Shown: positions 44,278-53,204 of the stretch, piece by piece
Layout of the letters: each line of letters opens with the position of its first letter
Numbering within the stretch: the stretch's first letter is position 1
NCBI GenBank assembly: GCA_024236295.1
Contig: JACKKT010000006.1
Location: forward strand, 62,001 to 126,000
From: Kordiimonadaceae bacterium
GTDB lineage: Bacteria; Pseudomonadota; Alphaproteobacteria; Sphingomonadales; Emcibacteraceae
Direction of reading: 5' to 3'
Length of the DNA: 64,000 bases
The notes under the pieces: generated by a model
What the model saw: the letters and a program-made list of their open reading frames with translations, nothing else
The model's database searches: none
Told to the model about the DNA's origin: nothing
Translations under genes and position numbers: made by a program

Positions 44278-45963
44278 ATGATCAGAAACTTTTTAATTAC
44301 GGCCTGTGTCGGTGCACTTATTTCCGCCCCGTCATTTGCCCAAAGCTGCAAGGACGCCGATATCGTTCTTAAAAACGGGGTTGTCTATACGGTCAATGAT
44401 AATAATCCAACGGCTGAAGCCGTTGCCATACTGGGAAATAAAATTATTTATGTCGGGGATAATATCGGCGTAGAGCGTTATGCCTGCGGCGATGCCAATG
44501 TTATTGATCTCGCTGGAAAGGCCGTTTATCCAGGGCTGATTGATGCCCATGGCCATTTAAATGGTGTTGGCTTTCGTGAAACAAGCCTGAATCTGCAGGG
44601 CATTAATAGTCTCGCTGAAATGCTTACGAAGGTTAAAGAATATGCCGATGCCAATCCTGACATGGCCTGGATTAACGGACGTGGCTGGATTGAAAAAGTC
44701 TGGCCGGAAAACCGCTTTCCGACCAGGCAGGAACTTGACGCCATTGTCCCTGACCGCCCTGTTTATCTGACCCGCGCGGACGGTCATGCAGCCGTCATCA
44801 ATACCGTCACGATGAACCTTGCCAAAATTACCGGGAAAACAGTTGCGCCAAAAGGTGGGGCCATCAATCTTGATGAAAATGGTGAGCCGACAGGTATGCT
44901 GATTGATAAGGCAAAAGACATTGTTACGCCGCTGATACCGCCGATAACCCGTGAAGAAAACAAGGAAGCCTTCCGTGTCGCTACAGAGCGGGATGTCAAG
45001 CTCGGTTGGACTGGATTTCATAATGCCGGCGGCACTTATGATGATTTTGTTCAAATGAAGGAACTGCATGCAGAAGGAAAACTGAAGCATAGGGTTTATG
45101 ATGCTGTTCGCCCGATGCTCTATCCGGAAGACGCGGAAAAAGTTTATCAGTCAAGCGGGGAAATTGACCCTGGACATTATGTCACACTTCGTCAGTTCAA
45201 AATTACTGTTGATGGGGCCCTTGGCTCCCGCGGGGCCGGTTTTATTGAACCCTATGCCGATTATGATACCGTTGGGCTGGTCAGATATAATGAAAATGAC
45301 CTTAAACCGATATTGGTTCGTGCTCTAAAAACCGGCATACAGATTCAGATCCATGCCATTGGTGATGCGGCAAACCGCATGGTGCTAAACGCGTATGAAC
45401 AGGCTTTAAATGAAGTGCCCAAATCACAGCGTAAAGTGATCAATCCACGCTGGCGCATAGAACACGCGCAAAATGTTCAGCCGGAAGATGTTGACCGCTT
45501 CATTGATCTGGATATTTTACCATCCATGCAGCCGAGCCATGCCATTGGCGATCTTCACTTTGCCGGTCAGCGCCTTGGCATTCCGAGGCTTGCCAATGCC
45601 TATTTATGGCGCACATTCATTGATAAAGGCACTATTATCCCGGGCGGCACCGACCAGCCGGTAGAAATTGGCGATCCGCGTATTGAATTTTATGCCGCCA
45701 TAACCAGAAAGGATCTTGACGGATTCTCCGGTGAAGGATGGCATCCCGAACTGGCTGTCAGCCGCGAGGAAGCCTTAAAAATGTTTACAATCTGGGCCGC
45801 TACAGCGGCATTTCAGGAAGATGTTCTGGGCTCAATTAAAGTTGGTAAGCTTGCCGATTTCAGTATTTTTGATAAAGACCTGATGACCATCCCTCCTGAA
45901 GAAATCATGTCATCAAATAATGTCATGACCATTGTTGATGGTAAGATCGTTTACCAGAAATAA
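44278..45963 (+). CDS. Exported amidohydrolase, YtcJ-like (paralogue 1)
   Basis: The 561-residue metal-dependent hydrolase has a signal peptide (ALISAPSFAQ, about residues 1-20). The amidohydrolase fold starts VVYTVNDNNPTAEAVAILG, followed by the first metal ligands in LIDAHGHLNG, the middle ligand in IQIHAIGDAANR, RIEHAQNVQPEDVDRF, and the late Asp in PGGTDQPVEIGDP. The pattern is the YtcJ/DUF-type amidase group (Pfam Amidohydro_3) of unknown substrate. An excellent AGGGGAGAG site precedes the ATG at 44278, so the earlier ATG at 44230 is not the start. A close paralogue follows at 47492. This copy has a plain signal peptide, unlike the lipoprotein copy. Confidence 0.93.
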   Translation: MIRNFLITACVGALISAPSFAQSCKDADIVLKNGVVYTVNDNNPTAEAVAILGNKIIYVGDNIGVERYACGDANVIDLAGKAVYPGLIDAHGHLNGVGFRETSLNLQGINSLAEMLTKVKEYADANPDMAWINGRGWIEKVWPENRFPTRQELDAIVPDRPVYLTRADGHAAVINTVTMNLAKITGKTVAPKGGAINLDENGEPTGMLIDKAKDIVTPLIPPITREENKEAFRVATERDVKLGWTGFHNAGGTYDDFVQMKELHAEGKLKHRVYDAVRPMLYPEDAEKVYQSSGEIDPGHYVTLRQFKITVDGALGSRGAGFIEPYADYDTVGLVRYNENDLKPILVRALKTGIQIQIHAIGDAANRMVLNAYEQALNEVPKSQRKVINPRWRIEHAQNVQPEDVDRFIDLDILPSMQPSHAIGDLHFAGQRLGIPRLANAYLWRTFIDKGTIIPGGTDQPVEIGDPRIEFYAAITRKDLDGFSGEGWHPELAVSREEALKMFTIWAATAAFQEDVLGSIKVGKLADFSIFDKDLMTIPPEEIMSSNNVMTIVDGKIVYQK

Positions 45964-45988
45964 AACAAATGAAATAAAAATTTAATCA

Positions 45989-46017
45989 GGCCACTGAATT
46001 TATTCAGCGGCCTTTTT
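45989..46017 (+). terminator. Terminator after amidohydrolase 1
   Basis: Stem GGCCACTGAAT / ATTCAGCGGCC with one mismatch and a two-base loop, then TTTTT. Confidence 0.85.
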
Positions 46018-46060
46018 ATTTAGCACCTAAATTTTTTGCTTGTAATATTATTATTCCAAT

Positions 46061-46084
46061 TGTACCCTTACTACAACTGGTACA
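46061..46084. promoter_or_regulatory. Candidate operator of the GntR-type regulator
   Basis: Inverted repeat TGTACC (46061-46066), 12 bases, GGTACA (46079-46084). It ends 11 bases before the regulator's start, a normal position for autoregulation by GntR/YtrA-type repressors. The repeat is seen; binding is inferred. Confidence 0.5.
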
Positions 46085-46095
46085 TATATTTTTTT

Positions 46096-46494
46096 ATGAG
46101 CACTCAGGAAATGGAAATAACAATCGATACAGAAAGCGACATACCGCTTTTTTCCCAGCTGGTAGACCAGATTAAAGGGGCTGTTCAAATTGGAATTCTA
46201 TCCCCTGACGACCCTTTGCCTTCCATAAGGCAGCTCGCCAATGACCTTGACTTGAATAACAAAACCGTTGCCAAAGCCTACCGCATGCTGGAACGGGACA
46301 AGGTTGTCAGAACCAAAGGGTATCGCGGCACTTATATCCATGCCGATGCACGGAAAAACTGCACCAGAGATTTAAACAGCTGGATTTTAACAGAAATAAG
46401 TCAAGTTATTGAAAAACTTAAAGATTCCGGGGCAACAGACAGTGAAATCAGGATTGCCTTTGCCGATGTCATGAACAACAGAAACCAGGACTAA
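46096..46494 (+). CDS. GntR-family (YtrA-type) transcriptional regulator
   Basis: This short 132-residue regulator has the GntR winged helix: PLFSQLVDQIKGAVQIGIL, PLPSIRQLANDLDLNNKTVA (recognition helix), AYRMLERDKVVRTKGYRGTY. Only about 40 residues follow, the small dimerisation tail of the YtrA subfamily. YtrA-type repressors usually control the membrane proteins encoded with them. The next gene starts four bases after this stop, so the two are coupled. I chose MSTQEMEI at 46096; it lacks a ribosome site and may be leaderless, and MEITID five codons later is an alternative. Confidence 0.9.
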   Translation: MSTQEMEITIDTESDIPLFSQLVDQIKGAVQIGILSPDDPLPSIRQLANDLDLNNKTVAKAYRMLERDKVVRTKGYRGTYIHADARKNCTRDLNSWILTEISQVIEKLKDSGATDSEIRIAFADVMNNRNQD

Positions 46495-46498
46495 AAAG

Positions 46499-47356
46499 AT
46501 GAGTATATCTATTTTATTAAATTTTGTGATTATAAGTCAGCTATTTTTACTGTCCTATTATTATCCTCGGAAAATTATAGACCGTATCCATTATATGCTG
46601 ACCCATTACCCGGCATCTGATTATCCAAAATTATATCCGGGAAACAATAAAATGGAAAAGGCCGGAAAAAGCCTTCGAATATTTAAATTAATTTCATGGT
46701 CCACTCTTACCCTGGGCATTATATTACTGCTAATTGCCAACATCACCCATACCGAAATAAAGGACAGTATGGTGGTAATTTTTGGACTTATTCAGTTTAT
46801 TCCCTTCGCATTACTCGAAAAGGCAGAATTAAATCATTATCGTTTAATGAGGACGGAAAACCAGAACAGAATTAGAAGTGCCGATCTGAAAAGGCGACGC
46901 TATTTTGACTATATTTCCCCAACAGTTTTAATCACTGCCGTCATTACATTTCTGTGTTTTATTGCTTTCAGTTTCTACCGGATTATTTTAAATCAGACCT
47001 TTATGAGTGACGGTGTGATATCGCTGACTGCAATTTTACTTATGCACTTATATTTTGCCACATTGGTTGTCTGGGTTATGTATGGAAAAAAAATTAACCC
47101 ACTTCAAACGGCGAAGGACAGGGAAATTTATATAGGGTCTGTAATCAGAATGACAGTCTATGTCAGTATGGCGGCCAATTGTTTTATGCTAATTTATGGA
47201 TTGCTTCAACTCTATCAGCTGGACCCATGGAAGCCCGTTGCCTTAAGCCTATATTTTCAGCTTTGTATATATCTTGGGCTTGGTACAATGCTGAGAACAA
47301 ATAAAATTGAACATATAAATTTTGAAGTTTACCGGGAAAATAAAATAACTATCTGA
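46499..47356 (+). CDS. Multi-pass membrane protein coupled to the GntR regulator
   Basis: The 285-residue protein has about seven to eight hydrophobic segments (for example ILLNFVIISQLFLLSYYY, LISWSTLTLGIILLLIANI, VLITAVITFLCFIAFSFY, MTVYVSMAANCFMLIYGLL) and short polar loops. I do not recognise a family. It starts four bases after the regulator with AGGA inside the regulator's last codons, so it is translationally coupled and is the likely target of its control. Sensing of membrane stress or transport is possible but unsupported. Confidence 0.75.
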   Translation: MSISILLNFVIISQLFLLSYYYPRKIIDRIHYMLTHYPASDYPKLYPGNNKMEKAGKSLRIFKLISWSTLTLGIILLLIANITHTEIKDSMVVIFGLIQFIPFALLEKAELNHYRLMRTENQNRIRSADLKRRRYFDYISPTVLITAVITFLCFIAFSFYRIILNQTFMSDGVISLTAILLMHLYFATLVVWVMYGKKINPLQTAKDREIYIGSVIRMTVYVSMAANCFMLIYGLLQLYQLDPWKPVALSLYFQLCIYLGLGTMLRTNKIEHINFEVYRENKITI

Positions 47357-47491
47357 TAAAAACTTAACCCCTAAAACATTAAAAATTCTGTAAAACTTAT
47401 ATAATTTCATGAAAAACCCATTGATATTTGCTGTCAATCGGGCCTATCCTGCTTGGGACAAAATATCACAAAATTCTATGAGGAAATAAGA

Positions 47492-49207
47492 ATGATAAAA
47501 AATTTACTACTCGCTACAGCTGCGGTCGGTCTGCTTGCCGCCTGTACTGCAAAGGAGCCGGAAGGCGAACAAAACAGTAAAGCCAACATGGCTGCTGCCT
47601 GTACCCCGGCCGATATCGTGCTGACCAACGGGACCATTTATACTGTTAATGACAATAACCCAACCGCAGAAGCCATCGCCATCAAGGATCATAAATTCAT
47701 TTATGTCGGCGATAATGATGGCGCCGGACGCTATGCCTGCGGCGATGCCAATGTCATCGACCTTGGCGGTAAGGCCGTTTATCCGGGACTGATTGAAAGT
47801 CACGGCCACCTTGCCGGGGTCGGTTTCCGTGCTGTAAGCCTGAACCTTCAGGGAATTGACAGTCTTGCTGAAATGCTGGCCGCGGTAAAAAAATACGCGG
47901 ATGAAAACCCGGATCAGCAATGGATTAACGGACGCGGCTGGATTGAAAAAGTCTGGCCGGAAAAACGGTTCCCTAACCGTCAGGACCTAGACGCAATTGT
48001 TCCAGATCGTCCGGTTACACTTCGCCGTGCTGATGGCCACGCACTTGTTGCCAACACGAAAGCCCTGGAAGCTGCCGGCATCACCGGAAAATCAGATAAC
48101 CCGATCGGTGGCCATATCAACCTTGATGAGAATGGTGAACCGACAGGTATGCTGATTGACACAGCAATGGGATATATGCGCGGACTTATACCTAATCCGA
48201 CAATTGCAGAAACAAAAGCAGCCATTCAGGCGGGCACAGAAAGAAACGTTTCACTCGGCTGGACCAATTTCCAGGATGCCGGAAGTTCCTATGAAACATT
48301 CGGATTAATGAAAGAACTGCATAATGAAGGCAAACTTGCCCACAGGGTCTATGAAGCAATGGCCTTTGGCGAAGATTCAGAACGCCTGATTAAGGAAGGC
48401 GCACAAATTGATCCTGAAGACTATCTCACAGTCCGTGACATTAAAGTTGTGATGGACGGGGCGCTTGGCTCCCGCGGTGCTGCATTCATTGAACCTTATG
48501 CCGATTATGACACACGTGGCCTCATGCGCTACAAAGTCGATGAACTTGAGCCAATGTTAAAAGCGGCCCTGAAAGCCGGGATTCAGGTTGAGACCCATGC
48601 GATCGGCGATGATGCCAACCGTAAGGTTCTTGATGCCTATGAAATTGCCCTGAAAGCTGTCCCCAAATCCCAGCGTAAAGTTAATGATCCACGCTGGCGT
48701 ATTGAGCATGCCCAGAATGTACAGCCAAACGATGTTGATCGTTTCATTGATCTTGATATCATCCCATCAATGCAGGCGTCTCATGCGATTGGCGACCTTC
48801 ATTTTGCCGGCGATCGTCTGGGTATTCCAAGATTGGCCAATGCCTATCTGTGGCGGACATTCATTGACAAGGGAACCATTGTTCCGGGCGGCTCTGACCA
48901 GCCCGTAGAAATTGGTGACCCGCGCATTGAATTTTATGCTGCAGTTGCCCGTAAAGATCTTGATGGTTATTCCGGCGAAGGATGGCATCCTGAACTTGCC
49001 GTAACACGTGAAGAAGCGCTAAAAATGCTAACCATCTGGGGGGCAACTGCCGCCTTTCAGGAAGACAAGCTGGGATCAATAGAAGTTGGAAAATTTGCCG
49101 ATGTCGCCGTCTTTGATAAAGACTGGATGACAATTCCGCTTGATCAGATCATGTCATCGCAAAATGTTCTGACCATTGTTCATGGCGATATTAAATTCCA
49201 AAAATAG
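47492..49207 (+). CDS. Amidohydrolase lipoprotein, YtcJ-like (paralogue 2)
   Basis: The 571-residue protein is a close paralogue of the amidohydrolase at 44278: long identical stretches such as QRKVNDPRWRIEHAQNVQP, HFAGDRLGIPRLANAYLWRT and YSGEGWHPELAV differ little. It differs in the N-terminus, which has a lipobox (GLLAAC, Cys near residue 18), so it is anchored in a membrane, followed by a short linker. Metal-ligand motifs LIESHGHLAG, VETHAIGDDANR and PGGSDQPVEIGDP are intact. A GAGGAAA site precedes the ATG at 47492; an earlier frame start at 47453 has no site. The pair brackets the GntR and membrane genes, suggesting a duplication. Substrate is unknown. Confidence 0.93.
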   Translation: MIKNLLLATAAVGLLAACTAKEPEGEQNSKANMAAACTPADIVLTNGTIYTVNDNNPTAEAIAIKDHKFIYVGDNDGAGRYACGDANVIDLGGKAVYPGLIESHGHLAGVGFRAVSLNLQGIDSLAEMLAAVKKYADENPDQQWINGRGWIEKVWPEKRFPNRQDLDAIVPDRPVTLRRADGHALVANTKALEAAGITGKSDNPIGGHINLDENGEPTGMLIDTAMGYMRGLIPNPTIAETKAAIQAGTERNVSLGWTNFQDAGSSYETFGLMKELHNEGKLAHRVYEAMAFGEDSERLIKEGAQIDPEDYLTVRDIKVVMDGALGSRGAAFIEPYADYDTRGLMRYKVDELEPMLKAALKAGIQVETHAIGDDANRKVLDAYEIALKAVPKSQRKVNDPRWRIEHAQNVQPNDVDRFIDLDIIPSMQASHAIGDLHFAGDRLGIPRLANAYLWRTFIDKGTIVPGGSDQPVEIGDPRIEFYAAVARKDLDGYSGEGWHPELAVTREEALKMLTIWGATAAFQEDKLGSIEVGKFADVAVFDKDWMTIPLDQIMSSQNVLTIVHGDIKFQK

Positions 49208-49226
49208 TATTTATTCTTAATTCATT

Positions 49227-49258
49227 AAAAAGGCCGCCTGTATTAGGCGGCCTTTTTT
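49227..49258 (+). terminator. Terminator after amidohydrolase 2
   Basis: Stem AGGCCGCCT / AGGCGGCCT with a five-base loop, an A run before and TTTTTT after. Confidence 0.92.
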
Positions 49259-49345
49259 AGTTGCATTAACCAAAAAGTTAATTTTTAGTGTTATCTTTAT
49301 GTGTTAAATAAAGTAAAGAACCTATCCTCCATACGGGGAACGAAT

Positions 49346-51802
49346 TTGAATATTTTACATCGCTATATTCTTTTGGCATTTTTTTATCTGACATCCAATA
49401 TTGTCCAGAACACATATGCACAGGAACTTAATCTTTCACAGGAAGAAAGAAAATGGATTGCTGAGCATCCGGTTATCCGTGCAGCGGGGACCACAGGATC
49501 ACCGCCAATTGAATTTATGCGTGACGGTGAACCAACAGGTTTTTCAATAGATTATCTTAAACTTGTTGCTGAAAAAGCCCACCTTAAACTTGAATTTGTT
49601 ACAGGATATTCCTGGGCTGAGCAAATTGACAATATCAAAAACAGAAAAATTGATGTTATGCACAGCATAAGTCCGACACCGGACCGTTTTGATTTTATTA
49701 ATTTCACAGACCCCTATGTAAATTTGCCTTATGTCTATTTTGGGCGCATAGGATCGGACAGGATTAATAAGGTTGAAGATCTGATTGGGAAAAAAATTGG
49801 TGTCATCGAAGGCTGGTCTACAACAAATATTTACCGTAAAAATTATCCTGAGTTGGACTTATATCCGCAACAGGATTCTGTAGCGGGGCTTAATGCCGTC
49901 TCTGCTGGCCTGATTGATATTTTTATTTTACAGCTTCCCGTTGGAAATTATGTCATAAGCAAAAATTTTATATCAGGTCTGGAAGTCGTCGGTCAAAAAT
50001 TTGTCCCAGAAGATATTAAGGGAGAGAACCTGCATTTGGGCATCAGGAAAGACTGGCCCATTTTAGCAGACATTTTTAAAAAAGCAGCGGCATCCATTTC
50101 CATAAAAGAGCTAACTGAAATTTCCAACAGATGGCTACTGGAATATAATTCACCTAAAAATTTGGGTTTAACACTTGATGAATTAAAGTGGCTTTCTGAA
50201 AACAGGGAAATTCGCGTTGTCGTAGATTCTGGCGCAGCGCCCATTGATTTTATTGATCAAAACCAGAATATAAGTGGTATTGCCGGTGAATATCTTAAAA
50301 TTATAGGTTCAAAATTGGGCGTGAATTTTGTGTGGTCAGGCAATAAAAATCTTGATCAGGGACTTAATATGATAAAGGATGGAAAAGCCGAAATTGCTTC
50401 TGGCATTTCGTCAACTCCTAACAGGCTTGAATATCTAAGTTTTTCTGAACCCTATTACACAATTTCCAGTGTAATCTTTGGCCGCTCCGACGGCAAAATA
50501 TTCGACACGATCAATTCGCTTTCCGGATATAAAGTGGCAACAGTTTCCGGCTTTGCCATTAATGAATATCTGAAAAAAAATTACCCTGATGTAAAAATCG
50601 TACAGTTTAATAGTATTAGGGAAGCCCTACATGCTGTAAATGCCGGTCTGGCAGATGCATTTATCGGTAATATTCCAGTTGCTACAAGCATAATTACGAG
50701 CGACGGCCTAATTCAGTTAACCGTGGTCGGGGAAACACCCATTAGAACATATGTTAGCATTGCCACATCAAAAAATTTCCCTCTTCTTGCAAGCGCTATT
50801 CAAAAAGCTCTCGCCTCTATTGATGAAACTGAGCGCACAGGAATTTCAGGTAAATGGCTTACTTTTACTGTTGAAAAAGTAATCAATTATAATCTGATAT
50901 GGCAGATACTTTTTGTCGCTATTGCAATAATATCCGTATTCATTATCTGGAATCGAAGCTTGAGAAAAGAAATAAATCGGAGAATAGAAGTTGAAAAAGA
51001 ACTTAAAAACTCAAGAGAGCAGGTAAAACAGGCCTTACTTGAAGCAGAAAAGGCAAATTCAGCCAAATCAGCCTTTCTGGCTAATATGTCTCACGAAATC
51101 AGAACGCCGCTCAACGCAATAATCGGGTTTTCGGAAGTTATGACATCCGGACTTTTTGGCAAAATTGGCAATTCAAAATATCTTGAATATCTTGAAGATA
51201 TAGAAAATAGTGGCAAGCACCTTGCAACAGTTATCAATGATATCCTGGACTTATCAAAAATTGATGCCGGAAAATGGCAGCTTTATGAAACAGAATTTGA
51301 AATATCCCAGATTATTAACTTCTCTATGGAAATGTTCCGGGGAATAGCTGAAAAAAATATGGTCTCTCTTAGTTGTGAGATTATGCCTGACATAAACAAT
51401 CTTACAATTCTTGGTGACGAAAACTGCTTAAAAAGAGTAATAATCAATCTTTTATCTAATGCTATTAAGTTTACTAAGCCTGGTGGATATGTAACTTGCA
51501 AGGCATTTTCTGATCCTGAAAATAACATTCATATTGAAATTAAGGATACAGGGATCGGCATTCTCCCGGAGCGGATTGAACATGTCACAAAGCCCTTTAA
51601 TCAGGCGCATGAAAATGAGCTTTTAAATGAAGAAGGCACAGGGCTAGGCCTTTCCATTGTTGATAATCTTATTAATCTTCATGGTGGCCGATTTATTCTG
51701 GCAAGTGAATATGGTGTTGGAACCACTGCAACCTTTATCATACCCTCAGTCAGAATTGTCAGTTTTGGACAATTTCAGGAACTTAAAACTGGAAATAGAT
51801 AA
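49346..51802 (+). CDS. Sensor histidine kinase with two periplasmic solute-binding (SBP_bac_3) domains
   Basis: The 818-residue protein has a signal peptide (ILLAFFYLTSNIVQ, cleaved near NTYAQE) and two tandem bacterial extracellular solute-binding domains (about residues 30-265 with AAGTTGSPPIEF, and 270-520 with VVVDSGAAPIDFIDQ). A membrane helix (LIWQILFVAIAIISVFIIW) and a coiled linker follow, then the kinase core: AFLANMSHEIRTPLNAIIGF (phospho-His), RVIINLLSNAIKFT (N box), IKDTGIGILP (G1) and GTGLGLSIVDNL (G2). The layout resembles BvgS/EvgS, but there is no receiver or HPt domain, so its regulator lies elsewhere. I chose the TTG at 49346, which has ACGGGGAACG just upstream and gives a clean signal peptide; a GTG 45 bases earlier has no ribosome site. 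The last 20 bases overlap the convergent MBOAT gene. Confidence 0.93.
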   Translation: MNILHRYILLAFFYLTSNIVQNTYAQELNLSQEERKWIAEHPVIRAAGTTGSPPIEFMRDGEPTGFSIDYLKLVAEKAHLKLEFVTGYSWAEQIDNIKNRKIDVMHSISPTPDRFDFINFTDPYVNLPYVYFGRIGSDRINKVEDLIGKKIGVIEGWSTTNIYRKNYPELDLYPQQDSVAGLNAVSAGLIDIFILQLPVGNYVISKNFISGLEVVGQKFVPEDIKGENLHLGIRKDWPILADIFKKAAASISIKELTEISNRWLLEYNSPKNLGLTLDELKWLSENREIRVVVDSGAAPIDFIDQNQNISGIAGEYLKIIGSKLGVNFVWSGNKNLDQGLNMIKDGKAEIASGISSTPNRLEYLSFSEPYYTISSVIFGRSDGKIFDTINSLSGYKVATVSGFAINEYLKKNYPDVKIVQFNSIREALHAVNAGLADAFIGNIPVATSIITSDGLIQLTVVGETPIRTYVSIATSKNFPLLASAIQKALASIDETERTGISGKWLTFTVEKVINYNLIWQILFVAIAIISVFIIWNRSLRKEINRRIEVEKELKNSREQVKQALLEAEKANSAKSAFLANMSHEIRTPLNAIIGFSEVMTSGLFGKIGNSKYLEYLEDIENSGKHLATVINDILDLSKIDAGKWQLYETEFEISQIINFSMEMFRGIAEKNMVSLSCEIMPDINNLTILGDENCLKRVIINLLSNAIKFTKPGGYVTCKAFSDPENNIHIEIKDTGIGILPERIEHVTKPFNQAHENELLNEEGTGLGLSIVDNLINLHGGRFILASEYGVGTTATFIIPSVRIVSFGQFQELKTGNR

Positions 51803-53204
51803 ACGGCGCTTCCTTGGTTGATATGGCAACCAGAAAATAAAGTATGCCAACAATCAAACCAGACTGTATAACAACAGGAATTCTGCAATAAAATGACTTC
51901 CAGCCATAAGTCCAGTGCAGTGGCGTATAATGAAGAATTAAAGCAAGCACAAATATTACCACTCCAACCATATTAACAGGCAATGATGTGACTTCAAAAT
52001 GTGTCATTGCCTTTGCATAGTGAATGGCACTGTCAAGTGACCCGCCACGGAATAGAAGCCTTGAAAAAGCAACCACATTAAATATCCAGAACCACTGTGC
52101 AGCAAGCCTTATACCTTGATATTCAGGTTCACTGATACCTTCAGCAGCCCTTTTATTACGTCTCCACCGCTCAAGCCCGACAAAGGTACCATGAAGGGTG
52201 CCATACAGAACAAAGTTCCAGCCAGCACCATGCCAAATACCAATGGCGATAAAAGTTACCATCAAATTAAAGTAAACATTTCCGTAACGTGAGCCACCAA
52301 TTCCGAAGAACAGATAATCCCTGAAGAATGACGACATGGAAATATGCCAACGCTGCCAGAAATTGGATACACTGACCGCCTGATAAGGCCTGTTAAAGTT
52401 TATCTGAAGCTCATATCCAAGCGTTCTGGCAACCCCACGGGCGATATCGGTATAGCCGGAAAAATCCATATAAACCTGATAGCTGTATGCATATATAGCA
52501 ACAAGCAAAAATAACGGTGAATAAAGTTCAGGGTTTGCAAATGCAGGATCAACAAAATGTACAGCGAGGACATCGGCAAAAGCAATTTTTTTAATAAATC
52601 CACGGATCATAAGAGCCACGCCGGTTTCCATTGAATCCGGTTCTTCCTTATGATCATTTTTAAGCTGGGGCAGAAAATGGGATGCCCTAACAATTGGTCC
52701 TGCGACAAGCTGAGGGAAAAAGGCCACAAACAAAGCAAAATCGCTGAAGCTCTCAACGGCTTCCGTTCTGCCTTTATAAATATCAAGTGTGTAACTAATG
52801 CTTTGGAAAGTATAAAAAGAAATACCAATAGGCAAAAGTACATTGAGCAATGGTATATTTACACTAAAGCCGAGCATAGTGAGCAGGTCATTCATGCTGT
52901 CAATAAAGAAATTGGCATATTTAAAATAGGCCAGAATAGCCATGCTGATAATAAGCGATAGCGCAAGCCAGCGTTTTTTAACACTGTCATCATCAGCATT
53001 CTGGATTTTTGGCCCTATATAATAATTTATAAATGTTATTGCCAGAATAAGACCACCAAACCGCCAATCCCAGCACATATAAAAGAAATAACTGGCAACC
53101 AGCAAAAACAGTTTTCTGAGTTCCGGAAATTTACCAAGTACAATTCTTGCGCCGAATAAAACAACAAGGAAAAAGCTGAGAAACTGGAATGACTGAAAAA
53201 TCAT
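51783..53204 (-). CDS. MBOAT-family O-acyltransferase (AlgI-like)
   Basis: AlgI-type MBOAT proteins pass acetyl groups across the inner membrane for O-acetylation of exopolysaccharides. The 473-residue chain has about ten hydrophobic segments and the family signatures LPIGISFYTFQSISYTLDIY, PQLVAGPIVRASHFLPQL, YSYQVYMDFSGYTDIARG and WQRWHISMSSFFRDYLF. The invariant catalytic His lies in IGIWHGAGWNFVLYG. Its ATG overlaps the stop of the SGNH gene by four bases (ATGA), so the two are a coupled pair. The glycan modified may be the product of the locus at 30-44 kb, but this link is inference. Confidence 0.94.
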   Translation of the reverse strand: MIFQSFQFLSFFLVVLFGARIVLGKFPELRKLFLLVASYFFYMCWDWRFGGLILAITFINYYIGPKIQNADDDSVKKRWLALSLIISMAILAYFKYANFFIDSMNDLLTMLGFSVNIPLLNVLLPIGISFYTFQSISYTLDIYKGRTEAVESFSDFALFVAFFPQLVAGPIVRASHFLPQLKNDHKEEPDSMETGVALMIRGFIKKIAFADVLAVHFVDPAFANPELYSPLFLLVAIYAYSYQVYMDFSGYTDIARGVARTLGYELQINFNRPYQAVSVSNFWQRWHISMSSFFRDYLFFGIGGSRYGNVYFNLMVTFIAIGIWHGAGWNFVLYGTLHGTFVGLERWRRNKRAAEGISEPEYQGIRLAAQWFWIFNVVAFSRLLFRGGSLDSAIHYAKAMTHFEVTSLPVNMVGVVIFVLALILHYTPLHWTYGWKSFYCRIPVVIQSGLIVGILYFLVAISTKEAPFIYFQF

